From NCBI GenBank assembly GCA_023442465.1, contig JAEZZQ010000036.1, forward strand, positions 35,758-99,757: a stretch of 64,000 nt of DNA, written 5' to 3'. The position numbers and the translations under genes were made by a program. This DNA comes from Bacillota bacterium (GTDB lineage: Bacteria; Bacillota; Clostridia; Lachnospirales; Lachnospiraceae). Shown in pieces: positions 1-8,904 of the stretch; position 1 is the stretch's first letter; the number at the start of each line of letters is the position of its first letter. The notes under the pieces were generated by a model, which saw only the letters and a list, made by a program, of their open reading frames with translations, had not been told where the DNA came from and ran no database searches.

Positions 1-356
1 TTGATAAACTTAAGGCGAACATAGGAATGAAGGTGCTGCGAAGGGGATTGGATTCCTATTTTGCGGTTATGGACGCCGGAGTCAACTGGTTTGAAGCGGG
101 GAAGGAATACGATGTGATATTGGAGGATGGCAGCGACATATCCATTATTCTCACGCCTCTTAACGGCAAGGAAGCACGAGAGATTCACATGACGCTGGAA
201 GGAATTCCTGAGAGGCCCAAGCGAACGACAAGGCTTCGCATCGCGATGGAAATGGCTTCGGAGAACCAAGTGAACATAAGGGTGAAGGATATGGGCTTTG
301 GAGAGCTTTTTCCTTCTTCCGGCGGAGAATGGGTAAAGACATTCGACATGGTGTAA
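1..356 (+). CDS. C-terminal part of an unidentified protein (cut by window edge)
   Basis: The frame is open from base 3 to the stop at 354-356, upstream of the first internal ATG at 27, so this is most likely the tail of a longer gene starting left of the window. The visible 118 or so residues alternate hydrophobic and charged residues as a beta-rich domain would (ILTPLNGKEA, IHMTLEGIP, VNIRVKDMGFGELFPSSGG). The next two genes follow within 30 bp, which suggests one operon. I suspect, without being able to show it, the end of an Hsp70/actin-like protein, since Lachnospiraceae carry such genes next to a TPR protein and a coiled-coil membrane protein. No function is claimed. Confidence 0.55.
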   Translation, partial: DKLKANIGMKVLRRGLDSYFAVMDAGVNWFEAGKEYDVILEDGSDISIILTPLNGKEAREIHMTLEGIPERPKRTTRLRIAMEMASENQVNIRVKDMGFGELFPSSGGEWVKTFDMV

Positions 357-381
357 CTACAAAAGCGGGAGGAGAAGGGCC

Positions 382-1215
382 TTGGGAAAAGTATTACTTT
401 GTATAGGAAGATATGCGAAGTCGCCATATTTTATGGAGAAAGCGTACGTCAATGTCTATTCCGCAGAGGAGTTATGTTATTGTCTTATGCAGAACATCCA
501 TCTGATCGACAGAGAAATCATGGACGAGAACTTGGCGGACTGGCTGGCGAAGGAGTGCGGGCTGGAAGAACTGTCGGAACGCCTTTTGCGCATGCTGAAA
601 GAGGAATGCTCCATCGGCGATTTTATAGAGTGTATTCTGGACTTCGTAGGCTATGGCGAGAGAGAAGAAACTGAGAGGATAAAAGAAAATTTAAGAAGCG
701 GAATCGGTCTTAGCATGTATGAAAAGAAAAAGGTGAGAGCAGATCATTTTGCGCAAAACGGCAAATATATACTCGCGCTGAAAAGTTATGACATTTTGCT
801 GGAGGAACTTCCGGAATCAGAAAGAGACTTGAAGGCCAAGATATATCATAACAGAGGTACTGTTTACGCATTGTTCTTCCAATTCGTGGAGGCGGCAGAA
901 AGCTTTAAACAGGCATATGAATGTGACGGCGCTGAGGAGTCCCGCCTCGGATATCTGGCAGCCAACCGCATGAGGATGAACGAGACGGAATATGTGGATT
1001 TTATTGCGGGGCAGGAAGGGGATTACGAGTTGTCTTTGAAGGTAGAGGAGCTGTTTCAGGAGGCCAGGAGTCAATTCGAGACTACGGAAAAAAGCAGGAT
1101 GCTTTTTACCTTAAAGGTTTGTAAGGAGGAGCGAAATTCCATATCCTATTATGAAGAAATTGAGCGCATAACCGGTGAATTGAAGGAACAGTACAGAGAG
1201 AATGTTTCCGAATAG
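382..1215 (+). CDS. TPR-like helical protein
   Basis: The protein has 277 residues, is rich in Leu, Glu and Lys, and has no signal peptide. Residues about 115-185 look like tetratricopeptide repeats (AQNGKYILALKSYDILLEEL, then HNRGTVYALFFQFVEAAESF), which usually act as protein-protein docking surfaces. The start is TTG at 382, chosen because GGGAGGAG lies just upstream at 368-373 and no ATG in frame has a comparable site. It sits 25 bp after the partial gene and 12 bp before the coiled-coil membrane protein, so the three are probably co-transcribed. A role as a scaffold in a membrane-linked complex is inference only. Confidence 0.6.
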   Translation: MGKVLLCIGRYAKSPYFMEKAYVNVYSAEELCYCLMQNIHLIDREIMDENLADWLAKECGLEELSERLLRMLKEECSIGDFIECILDFVGYGEREETERIKENLRSGIGLSMYEKKKVRADHFAQNGKYILALKSYDILLEELPESERDLKAKIYHNRGTVYALFFQFVEAAESFKQAYECDGAEESRLGYLAANRMRMNETEYVDFIAGQEGDYELSLKVEELFQEARSQFETTEKSRMLFTLKVCKEERNSISYYEEIERITGELKEQYRENVSE

Positions 1216-1227
1216 CGAAGGAGAAGT

Positions 1228-2430
1228 ATGGGACTGATTAAGAAAAACAAATTATTTCAGAAGGTTTTGGGCTGGAAGGCAAAAAGGGACGTAAGGCTGG
1301 AGGAATATGAAGACGCGAACTGGATGGAACTGGAATATGACAGAAAGTCGATTCAAGTTCATGACAGCGGACAGAGACAGGATTATATTAAGGCCTTTGC
1401 GGATCAGATAGCGGATGCGAAGTTGGAGCTTGAAAATCTGAACCTGGAATACAACACGGTTACTTCCTATTTAAAGGATATGGAGGAAATCGAAGCGCTT
1501 CCTGAGGAAGAAATGCGTGAGCTTAAGGCAAGTGCAGAAAAAATTGACAAACTGGAGAATGAGCGGGGCGTCTACCTTGGGAAAAAGAATCGTATGAGCG
1601 ACGAGCGGTTTCATCAGGTGGAACGAATAGAGAAAGAAGCGCAGGAAGCCTGCCGCAAGCTTGCTTCGGCCGAGGAGGATCAAAACCGCATCAAGCAGGA
1701 TATGTTCCGGCTGGATGGAGAAAAGCATGCCTATTTATATAGAAAAGATGAACTGAGAAATATGATAGCGGATTCCAGAGGAATGGCAATTATCTGCGGC
1801 GTAGCATTTGTCGTATGCTTCGCAGTGCTTCTCGTATTGCAGTATGGCATGGATATGGATACGCAGCTGGGATTTTTGCTGACGGCAGGTATTGCAGCCC
1901 TTGTCATCACCCTTCTTTATTTGAGGCATGCGGAAGCCATTAAGGAGCTTAAGAAAGTAGAGGCCGGCATTAACAGGATTATTCAGCTTCAAAACAGGGT
2001 AAAGATACGATATGTGAACAATACCAACCTTTTGGACTATCTTTATTTGAAATATCAGGTTTCCAGTGCCAAGGAGATGAATACCCTGTGGGAGAAATAT
2101 AAGATAGAGAAGGAAGAACGCAAGAGCTACAGGCAGGCGGAGCTCGAGCTTGACGATTGCCAGCAGGAGCTGTTAAGCATCTTAAAATGCTATCAGATTA
2201 AGGATCCCGCCATCTGGCTTCATCAGACAGCAGCGCTTCTGGACAGCAAAGAAATGGTGGAAATACGGCATAGCCTCATTATACGGAGACAATCGCTGCG
2301 CCGCCGTATAGACTATAATAAAGAGGTGATCATAGCCGGAGCCCAAAATGCGATAAAGGATATGGCGGATAGTTATCCTCAGTATGCGAGTGAAATTAAA
2401 GAGCTGACGGACCGATTGGGAGATATTTAA
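1228..2430 (+). CDS. Coiled-coil membrane protein of unknown function
   Basis: This 400-residue protein has a long charged coiled-coil stretch (about residues 45-175), then two adjacent membrane segments (about 187-206 and 213-230, separated by GMDMDTQLG), then a second charged helical region to the C terminus. Both coiled-coil arms should therefore lie on the same side of the membrane, probably the cytoplasm. GAAGGAGAAG stands just before the ATG. It is the last gene of the first cluster; the following gap carries a new promoter. I do not recognise a named family. Confidence 0.65.
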   Translation: MGLIKKNKLFQKVLGWKAKRDVRLEEYEDANWMELEYDRKSIQVHDSGQRQDYIKAFADQIADAKLELENLNLEYNTVTSYLKDMEEIEALPEEEMRELKASAEKIDKLENERGVYLGKKNRMSDERFHQVERIEKEAQEACRKLASAEEDQNRIKQDMFRLDGEKHAYLYRKDELRNMIADSRGMAIICGVAFVVCFAVLLVLQYGMDMDTQLGFLLTAGIAALVITLLYLRHAEAIKELKKVEAGINRIIQLQNRVKIRYVNNTNLLDYLYLKYQVSSAKEMNTLWEKYKIEKEERKSYRQAELELDDCQQELLSILKCYQIKDPAIWLHQTAALLDSKEMVEIRHSLIIRRQSLRRRIDYNKEVIIAGAQNAIKDMADSYPQYASEIKELTDRLGDI

Positions 2431-2450
2431 CTTATGGAAATGTTTTGTCC

Positions 2451-2479
2451 TTGACAGTAAAAGCCGGGCATGATACTAT
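2451..2479 (+). promoter_or_regulatory. Sigma-A-type promoter of the amino-acid ABC transporter
   Basis: There is a perfect -35 TTGACA (2451-2456), a 17-bp spacer and -10 TACTAT (2474-2479). The transcript would have a leader of about 115 nt before the binding-protein gene at 2602. Confidence 0.75.
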
Positions 2480-2601
2480 GACAGCGTGCTGACAGTTTAG
2501 CAAGATGCAGTGTGACTATGGCGCAGTGTAATGGAAGAAACGTAAAGCACACTAGAAACTATCTATTGTTGTAAAAACGAAACGGATGAGGAGAACATAG
2601 T

Positions 2602-3387
2602 ATGAAAAAGGCGATTGCACTATTATGCGCGGCGATGATGGCTGCGGGCGTGCTTACGGCATGCGGCGGAAGCGATTCGGGAAATACTTTTACTGTAGGA
2701 TTCGATGCGGAATTCCCCCCTTACGGTTATATGGATGAGAACGGTGAATACATAGGCTTTGATTTGGACCTTGCAAAAGAGGTATGCGAGCGCAACGGAT
2801 GGACCTTCGTAGCGCAGCCGATCGATTGGGATTCCAAGGATATGGAGTTATCCTCCGGTTCCATCGATTGTATTTGGAACGGATTTACGATTCAGGGACG
2901 GGAAGACGCTTATACATGGTCGGTACCTTATGTTGATAACAGCCAGGTGTTCGTAGTGGCGGCAGATTCCGGCATTACCTCTCAGGCTGACCTTGCCGGA
3001 AAGGTAGTAGGAGTACAGAAGGATTCCTCAGCCCTTGCAGCGCTGACAGGAGATGCGTCCGATTTGGCATCTACTTTTGGGGAGCTTCAGCAGTATGGTG
3101 ATTATAACGTTGCATTTATGGATCTGGAGCAGAATGCGATTGATGCTCTTGCCATCGATATCGGCGTAGCGAATTATCAGATCAGCTCCAGAGGCGACAG
3201 CTTCGTGATTCTAGGTGAGCAGCTCGCTTCCGAGCAGTATGGAATCGGATTTAAGCTTGGCAATGAGGAGCTTAGGGATAAGGTGCAGAAAACCTTGCTG
3301 GAAATGGCTGACGACGGAACTTTTATGAAAATTGCGGAAAAATACTCCGATTTCGGTTTGACGGAGAGCATTTGCATAGGAAAGTAA
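2602..3387 (+). CDS. Amino-acid ABC transporter substrate-binding lipoprotein
   Basis: This is the 261-residue extracytoplasmic solute-binding protein (family 3) of a polar amino-acid importer. A lipoprotein signal peptide ends in LTAC, placing the lipidated cysteine at residue 21. The mature part starts in the family pattern: FTVGFDAEFPPYGYMDENGE, then GFDLDLAKEVCERNGW, then IDCIWNGFT and a QADLAGKVVGVQKDSSA segment. Permease and ATPase genes follow, so the three encode one importer. A strong terminator lies between this gene and the permease, which would make the binding protein more abundant than the membrane parts. Ligand specificity (cystine, glutamine or other) cannot be read from sequence. 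Confidence 0.92.
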   Translation: MKKAIALLCAAMMAAGVLTACGGSDSGNTFTVGFDAEFPPYGYMDENGEYIGFDLDLAKEVCERNGWTFVAQPIDWDSKDMELSSGSIDCIWNGFTIQGREDAYTWSVPYVDNSQVFVVAADSGITSQADLAGKVVGVQKDSSALAALTGDASDLASTFGELQQYGDYNVAFMDLEQNAIDALAIDIGVANYQISSRGDSFVILGEQLASEQYGIGFKLGNEELRDKVQKTLLEMADDGTFMKIAEKYSDFGLTESICIGK

Positions 3388-3412
3388 CCGGTCTTTTACG
3401 GATGTAAAATAT

Positions 3413-3456
3413 AAAAACCGCTGCAATATAATATATTCGGCAGCGGTTTTTTGGTT
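3413..3456 (+). terminator. Intrinsic terminator between binding protein and permease
   Basis: Arms AAAACCGCTGC (3414-3424) and GCAGCGGTTTT (3440-3450) pair perfectly around a 15-nt loop and are followed by TTGGTTTTT. Partial read-through would set a high ratio of binding protein to permease. Confidence 0.8.
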
Positions 3457-3500
3457 TTTATGTTATCTTAATATATATGGCGGAAAATGGGAGGCATTAC

Positions 3501-4151
3501 ATGAGCTTGGCAACGATTGTGTCACAACTTTTTAAAGGGATGGGAATAACGGTGGAAATCTTCTTTCTGACGCTGTTATTTTCTTTGCCGTTGGGGCTTG
3601 TCCTTTCTTTTGGAAGGATGTCCAAAAACGGAATATTGAAAAGTGTCAGTAAATTTTACATATCGGTTATGCGTGGCACCCCTTTGATGCTGCAATTGAT
3701 TGTCGTATATTTCGCACCATTTTATGTGTTCGGGCTGAAAATATCCTCAGGTTACCGTTTTATGGCGGTAATCATTGCCTTCGTACTCAACTATGCGGCT
3801 TATTTTGCGGAAATATACCGCTCAGGTATCGAATCTATGCCTATAGGGCAATACGAAGCGGCGAAGGTGCTGGGATATACGAGATCCCAGACGTTTTTCA
3901 AAATCATACTGCCTCAGGTAATGAAGCGGATATTGCCGCCGGTTACCAATGAAACGATTACGCTTGTGAAGGATACGTCTCTGGCGTTCGTGCTTGCGGA
4001 AACGGAGATGTTTACCATCGCTAAGCAGATCGCGGCCAAGGAGACGAGCATCATGCCGTTGATGGCAGCGGGATTTTTCTATTATTTATTCAATTTAATT
4101 GTTGCCAGCTTCATGGAGTATTTGGAGAAGAAGCTGAACTATTACAGATAG
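3501..4151 (+). CDS. Amino-acid ABC transporter permease (HisM/GlnP type)
   Basis: This is the integral membrane subunit, about 216 residues with roughly five membrane helices. The segment SVMRGTPLMLQLIVVYF and the later EIYRSGIESMPIGQYEAAKVLGYT are the polar amino-acid permease signature and the EAA loop that contacts the ATPase. I place the start at ATG 3501, where GGGAGG (3489-3494) is well spaced; an in-frame ATG at 3477 has no such site. The ATPase follows after 18 bp. Confidence 0.9.
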   Translation: MSLATIVSQLFKGMGITVEIFFLTLLFSLPLGLVLSFGRMSKNGILKSVSKFYISVMRGTPLMLQLIVVYFAPFYVFGLKISSGYRFMAVIIAFVLNYAAYFAEIYRSGIESMPIGQYEAAKVLGYTRSQTFFKIILPQVMKRILPPVTNETITLVKDTSLAFVLAETEMFTIAKQIAAKETSIMPLMAAGFFYYLFNLIVASFMEYLEKKLNYYR

Positions 4152-4169
4152 GAAGGAGGGTGAAAGGAA

Positions 4170-4925
4170 ATGAATCTGCTTGAAATCAACCATATGAAAA
4201 AGGGATTTGATGGTACGGGGGTGTTAGAGGATATTTCTTTGTCGGTGAAGGAGGGGGAAGTGGTATCCATTATCGGCCCTTCAGGTTCCGGAAAATCTAC
4301 CTTGCTTCGCTGTGCGACCATGCTGGAGAAGATGGATGGCGGGGAACTGAAATATATAGGCGAGGCTGCCGCATGGGAGGAAAGCGGAAAGTGTGTATAT
4401 GCAGGGAAGCAGAAGCTTAAGGAGATACATAAGCATTTCGGCCTGGTATTCCAGAGCTTCAACCTCTTTCCTCATTACAGTGTTATGAAAAATATTACGG
4501 ATGCTCCCATAAGCGTGGATAAGGTCTCCAAGAAGGAAGCGGAGGAGAGAGCTCTTAAATTGTTAAAGCAGCTTGGGCTTGAGGAAAAAAAAGATGCGTA
4601 TCCCTATCAGCTTTCCGGAGGACAGCAGCAGAGAGTTTCTATTGCCCGCGCGTTGGCTCTGCAGCCTAAGATTCTGTTCTTCGACGAGCCGACCTCGGCG
4701 CTGGACCCGGAGCTTACCGGCGAAGTGCTGAGAGTCATTAAGGAATTGGCAAAAGAGCATATGACGATGATTATCGTGACCCATGAGATGCAGTTTGCCA
4801 AGGAACTGTCGGACCGCATTATTTTCATGGAGCAGGGATTGATACAGCAGGAGGGAACTCCGGAGGAAATCTTTACGGCCCCCAACGAGCGCGTTAGGGA
4901 ATTTATTGGAAAATTCACTGCATAA
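4170..4925 (+). CDS. Amino-acid ABC transporter ATPase (GlnQ/HisP type)
   Basis: This 251-residue ATPase powers the importer. Walker A GPSGSGKST is near residues 36-44, the Q-loop is LVFQSFNLFPH, the ABC signature LSGGQQQR is near 148-155, and Walker B is ILFFDEPTSALDPE followed by the switch histidine in IIVTHEMQFA. AAGGAGGG lies before the ATG. An insertion of about 25 residues between Walker A and the Q-loop (MDGGELKYIGEAAAWEESGK and on) is somewhat longer than in typical GlnQ. Confidence 0.93.
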   Translation: MNLLEINHMKKGFDGTGVLEDISLSVKEGEVVSIIGPSGSGKSTLLRCATMLEKMDGGELKYIGEAAAWEESGKCVYAGKQKLKEIHKHFGLVFQSFNLFPHYSVMKNITDAPISVDKVSKKEAEERALKLLKQLGLEEKKDAYPYQLSGGQQQRVSIARALALQPKILFFDEPTSALDPELTGEVLRVIKELAKEHMTMIIVTHEMQFAKELSDRIIFMEQGLIQQEGTPEEIFTAPNERVREFIGKFTA

Positions 4926-4977
4926 TCTTCTTTTTTTCGGCACAATGGAAAAAATGATATGAGGGAAGACCGCGGTA

Positions 4978-5006
4978 TTGATTTATAAAATTAACTGGTA
5001 TATACT
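4978..5006 (+). promoter_or_regulatory. Promoter of purC-purF
   Basis: -35 TTGATT (4978-4983), 17-bp spacer and -10 TATACT (5001-5006) precede purC. A second -10-like TATACAAT lies near 5032. I see no guanine or PRPP riboswitch fold in the short leader. Confidence 0.55.
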
Positions 5007-5082
5007 TCATAGTGATGATTTTGTATTTTGGTATACAATAATATTATGTTTTTGTGCCTGATGGGGCAGAACGGAGGAAAAA

Positions 5083-5787
5083 ATGAAGAAACTGGAACAG
5101 CTTTATGAAGGAAAAGCAAAAAAGGTGTTTGCAACGGATGATCCGGATATCGTAATCGTGGATTATAAGGACGATGCTACAGCTTTTAACGGTGAGAAAA
5201 AGGGAACGATCGTGGGAAAAGGCGTTATTAACAACAGAATGACGAACCACGTTTTCAAACTTCTGGAAAAGGAAGGCGTACCGACTCACCTTGTAGAAGA
5301 GCTGAGCGATCGGGAGACGGCCGTAAAGAAAGTAGAAATCGTTCCGCTGGAAGTAATTATCCGTAATGTGGCAGCAGGAAGCTTTTCCAAGAGACTGGGC
5401 GTTCCGGAAGGCACTCCGTTCAAAGAGCCTACCATCGAATTCAGCTATAAGAACGACGATCTAGGAGATCCGCTGATCAACAGTTATTTTGCGGTTGCTC
5501 TGGAACTGGCGACATGGGAGGAAATCGAAATTATCGAGAAATATGCATTTAAAGTAAATGAAGTGCTGAAAGCATATTTCCTTCAGGCAGATATTAAATT
5601 GATAGATTTTAAAATAGAATTTGGCCGTTATCATGGAGAAATCATTCTGGCTGACGAGACATCTCCGGATACATGCAGACTTTGGGACGTTCACACAGAC
5701 GAGAAGCTGGACAAGGACCGTTTCCGCAGGGATATGGGAAATGTAGAGGAAGCATACAACGAAGTCTTCAAACGTTTGGGGTTATAA
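5083..5787 (+). CDS. purC: Phosphoribosylaminoimidazole-succinocarboxamide synthase
   Basis: SAICAR synthetase joins CAIR with aspartate using ATP in de novo purine synthesis. At 234 residues it has the usual bacterial length. It begins with the family pattern LYEGKAKKVFATDDPDIVIVDYKDDATAFNG (key residues EGKAK and KDDATAFN) and carries the second signature EIILADETSPDTCRLWD near residue 190. GGAGG sits just before the ATG. purF follows after 4 bp, so the two are co-transcribed. Confidence 0.97.
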   Translation: MKKLEQLYEGKAKKVFATDDPDIVIVDYKDDATAFNGEKKGTIVGKGVINNRMTNHVFKLLEKEGVPTHLVEELSDRETAVKKVEIVPLEVIIRNVAAGSFSKRLGVPEGTPFKEPTIEFSYKNDDLGDPLINSYFAVALELATWEEIEIIEKYAFKVNEVLKAYFLQADIKLIDFKIEFGRYHGEIILADETSPDTCRLWDVHTDEKLDKDRFRRDMGNVEEAYNEVFKRLGL

Positions 5788-5791
5788 AAAG

Positions 5792-7273
5792 ATGCTGCAA
5801 CGACGGATCGAAGGAGAGACAGGAGCAGAGTTGGAAAATATCTCTGTAATGGAGGAGCCGGATAAGCTAAAGGAAGAATGCGGCGTATTCGGTATATATG
5901 ATTTTGCCGGAGGCGACGTGTCATCTGCCATTTATTACGGGCTTTTGGCGCTCCAGCACAGAGGGCAGGAGAGCTGCGGTATTGCGGTCAGCGATACCAA
6001 GGGACCGAAAGGCAAGGTGTTAAGCGCAAAGGAAATGGGACTGGTAAACGAATCTTTCACTCCCGAAACGCTGGAAAAGCTGAAAGGCGATATCGGCGTA
6101 GGGCATGTGCGCTATTCCACGGCAGGAGGCAGCACGAGAGAGAACGCGCAGCCGTTAGTGCTTAACTATGTGAAGGGAACCCTGGGCTTAGCCCATAACG
6201 GTAACCTGATCAATGCACCCGAGCTTCGGCATGAGCTGGAATATACCGGCGCTATTTTTCAGACCACTATCGATTCGGAGGTCATCGCCTATCATATTGC
6301 CAGAGAGCGCCTGAACACGAACACGGTAGAAGCGGCTGTCGGAAGGGCGATGCAGAAGATCAAGGGAGCTTATTCCCTGGTAATCATGTCGCCGAGAAAG
6401 CTTATCGGAGCGAGAGACCCCTTTGGCTTTCGCCCGCTTTGTATCGGAAAGAGGGATCACGCTTATATATTGGCTTCCGAGACATGTGCGCTGGAAACGA
6501 TAGGAGCGCAGTACATCCGTGATGTGCTTCCGGGAGAGGTTGTCACGATTTCCCCTGAAAAAGGTATTGAATCCGATACCAGCCTTTGCATAAGCGAAAA
6601 AGAGCATGCCAGATGCGTCTTTGAATACATTTATTTCGCAAGACCGGACAGTTATATCGACGGAGTAAGCGTCTATAATTCCAGAATACTGGCGGGTAAA
6701 TTCCTCGCCATGGATTCTCCGGTAGAGGCAGATCTTGTGGTAGGAGTGCCGGAGTCCGGAAACTGTGCGGCTTTGGGCTATTCCCTTCAGTCGGGTATTC
6801 CTTATGGGCAGGCGTTCGTTAAGAATTCCTACGTTGGGCGTACTTTCATCAAACCCAAGCAGAAAAACAGGGAGACCAGCGTACAGGTCAAGCTGAATGC
6901 TTTAAAGGAAGCGGTTTCCGGAAAGAGAGTCATTATGATTGATGATTCCATCGTCCGGGGTACTACCTCCGACCGTATCGTGCGCATGCTCAGGGATGCA
7001 GGAGCAAAAGAAGTGCATATGCGGGTGAGCTCGCCGCCCTTCTTATGGCCTTGTTACTTCGGAACGGATGTACCGGCAAGGGAGCAATTGATTGCCTATA
7101 ACCGTTCCATAGAAGAAATCTGCGGGGTGATAGGTGCCGATTCTCTGGCATACCTGAAAGAAGAGAGATTGGAAGAAATGGTAAACGGCCTGGGCGTTTG
7201 CAAGGGCTGTTTCAGCGGAACATATCCGCTCGTTCCTCCCACGGAGGATATTAGAGGGGATTATGACATGTAA
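5792..7273 (+). CDS. purF: Amidophosphoribosyltransferase, Fe-S type
   Basis: This enzyme makes phosphoribosylamine from PRPP and glutamine, the first committed purine step. The N-terminal glutaminase begins at the mature nucleophile in EECGVFGI (Cys30 from the first ATG); the residues before it are the cleaved propeptide. The PRPP loop is VIMIDDSIVRGTTSD. Cysteines in HARCVFEYI, WPCYFG and GVCKGCFSG match the four 4Fe-4S ligands of the B. subtilis type. The start is uncertain: ATG 5792 has a weak site, while TTG 5831 lies 5 nt after AGGAG (5821-5825) and would give a shorter propeptide. Confidence 0.95.
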   Translation: MLQRRIEGETGAELENISVMEEPDKLKEECGVFGIYDFAGGDVSSAIYYGLLALQHRGQESCGIAVSDTKGPKGKVLSAKEMGLVNESFTPETLEKLKGDIGVGHVRYSTAGGSTRENAQPLVLNYVKGTLGLAHNGNLINAPELRHELEYTGAIFQTTIDSEVIAYHIARERLNTNTVEAAVGRAMQKIKGAYSLVIMSPRKLIGARDPFGFRPLCIGKRDHAYILASETCALETIGAQYIRDVLPGEVVTISPEKGIESDTSLCISEKEHARCVFEYIYFARPDSYIDGVSVYNSRILAGKFLAMDSPVEADLVVGVPESGNCAALGYSLQSGIPYGQAFVKNSYVGRTFIKPKQKNRETSVQVKLNALKEAVSGKRVIMIDDSIVRGTTSDRIVRMLRDAGAKEVHMRVSSPPFLWPCYFGTDVPAREQLIAYNRSIEEICGVIGADSLAYLKEERLEEMVNGLGVCKGCFSGTYPLVPPTEDIRGDYDM

Positions 7274-7377
7274 AATAAATGACCCGTGGAATTCGAGGAA
7301 GACTGCGAGTTTCACGGGTATTTTAGCGGAAAGAACAAATCCAAAAGTAAAAAGTGAAGAGAAAAAGGAGAAGCGGT

Positions 7378-8811
7378 ATGAGCACAGATAGGTATCAAAG
7401 TCCTCTTTCAGAGCGTTACGCGAGCAAAGAGATGCAGTATATTTTTTCACCTGATATGAAATTCAGGACATGGAGAAGGCTGTGGATTGCGCTGGCGGAG
7501 ACGGAGAAGGAGCTGGGACTCAATATCTCTCAGGAACAGATCGACGAGCTGAAGACTCATGCGGAGGATATCAATTATGATGTTGCCAGGGAGAGGGAGA
7601 AAGAAGTGCGTCATGATGTCATGAGCCATGTGTATGCTTACGGCGTGCAGTGCCCCAAGGCGAAGGGAATCATTCACCTAGGCGCTACTTCCTGCTACGT
7701 AGGGGATAATACGGATATTATCGTTATGACCCAGGCGCTTAAGCTGGTAAAAAAGAAGCTGGTAAACGTGATGAAGGAGCTTTCGGATTTTGCGGACAAA
7801 TATAAAGATCAGCCGACCCTGGCTTTTACTCATTTTCAGCCTGCTCAGCCTACCACGGTAGGAAAGCGTGCAACGCTTTGGCTTCAGGAGTTCTGTCTGG
7901 ATCTGGAGGATCTGGACCATGCACTTTCCCATATGAAGCTATTGGGTTCCAAAGGAACTACCGGAACACAGGCCTCTTTTCTTGAGCTTTTTGACGGCGA
8001 TCAGGGGAAAATCGATAGGATAGACCCGATGATCGCGAAGAAAATGGGATTTACGGAATGTTATCCTGTATCGGGACAGACCTATTCCAGAAAAGTGGAC
8101 ACAAGAGTAGTCAACGTGCTGGCAGGCATTGCGGCAAGCGCTCACAAGATGTCTAACGATATTCGTTTGTTACAGCATTTGAAGGAAATAGAGGAGCCTT
8201 TTGAGAAGGGACAAATCGGATCTTCTGCAATGGCATATAAGAGAAATCCAATGAGGAGCGAGAGAATAGCTTCTCTTGCAAGATATGTGATGGTGGATGC
8301 ACTGAATCCCGCCATTACCTCCGCGACTCAGTGGTTTGAAAGAACACTGGACGATTCTGCGAATAAAAGACTTTCCGTTCCGGAAGGATTTCTTGCGGTA
8401 GACGGAATTCTCGATTTGTGTCTGAATGTGGTAGACGGCCTCGTAGTATACCCGAAGGTAATCGAGAAGAGACTGATGAGCGAGCTTCCTTTTATGGCCA
8501 CGGAAAACATCATGATGGATGCGGTAAAAGCGGGAGGCGACAGGCAGGAACTGCATGAGAGAATCCGCACGCTTTCCATGGAAGCCGGGAAGAATGTGAA
8601 AGAAGAGGGCAAGGATAACAATTTGTTAGAGTTGATTGCGGCAGACCCGGCATTCAATATGACCCTTGAAGACTTGCAGAAGACTATGGACCCGACCAAA
8701 TATGTGGGGCGTTCCAGGGAGCAGGTGGAGGCGTTTCTTGCGGCTGTAATCGCGCCTATTTTGGAAGAAAATAAAGAGCTGTTGGGTGTGACGGCAGAAA
8801 TTAACGTATAA
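7378..8811 (+). CDS. purB: Adenylosuccinate lyase
   Basis: PurB cleaves SAICAR and adenylosuccinate, releasing fumarate, in purine synthesis. The 477-residue protein carries the fumarase/aspartase superfamily signature GSSAMAYKRNPMRSER near residue 285 and the upstream TSCYVGDNTD and HFQPAQPTTVGKR segments with the catalytic histidine. ATG 7378 was chosen because AAGGAG (7365-7370) is 7 nt away; an earlier in-frame start at 7354 would add eight basic residues without a good site. It lies in the same direction as purC-purF, about 100 bp downstream; a weak hairpin in that gap is not convincing as a terminator. Confidence 0.96.
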   Translation: MSTDRYQSPLSERYASKEMQYIFSPDMKFRTWRRLWIALAETEKELGLNISQEQIDELKTHAEDINYDVAREREKEVRHDVMSHVYAYGVQCPKAKGIIHLGATSCYVGDNTDIIVMTQALKLVKKKLVNVMKELSDFADKYKDQPTLAFTHFQPAQPTTVGKRATLWLQEFCLDLEDLDHALSHMKLLGSKGTTGTQASFLELFDGDQGKIDRIDPMIAKKMGFTECYPVSGQTYSRKVDTRVVNVLAGIAASAHKMSNDIRLLQHLKEIEEPFEKGQIGSSAMAYKRNPMRSERIASLARYVMVDALNPAITSATQWFERTLDDSANKRLSVPEGFLAVDGILDLCLNVVDGLVVYPKVIEKRLMSELPFMATENIMMDAVKAGGDRQELHERIRTLSMEAGKNVKEEGKDNNLLELIAADPAFNMTLEDLQKTMDPTKYVGRSREQVEAFLAAVIAPILEENKELLGVTAEINV

Positions 8812-8904
8812 AGTATCGGGATGTATGGGCGTATTTTTAAGGCCGTAAGGTTTTAAGGATACGCTTTTTATACCGAAATATATGAGATAATAGGGAGAGT
8901 AGTT

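Noticed and set aside
7282..7318. Terminator between purF and purB
   Set aside because: ACCCGTG pairs with CACGGGT but the loop is about 20 nt and no T run follows.
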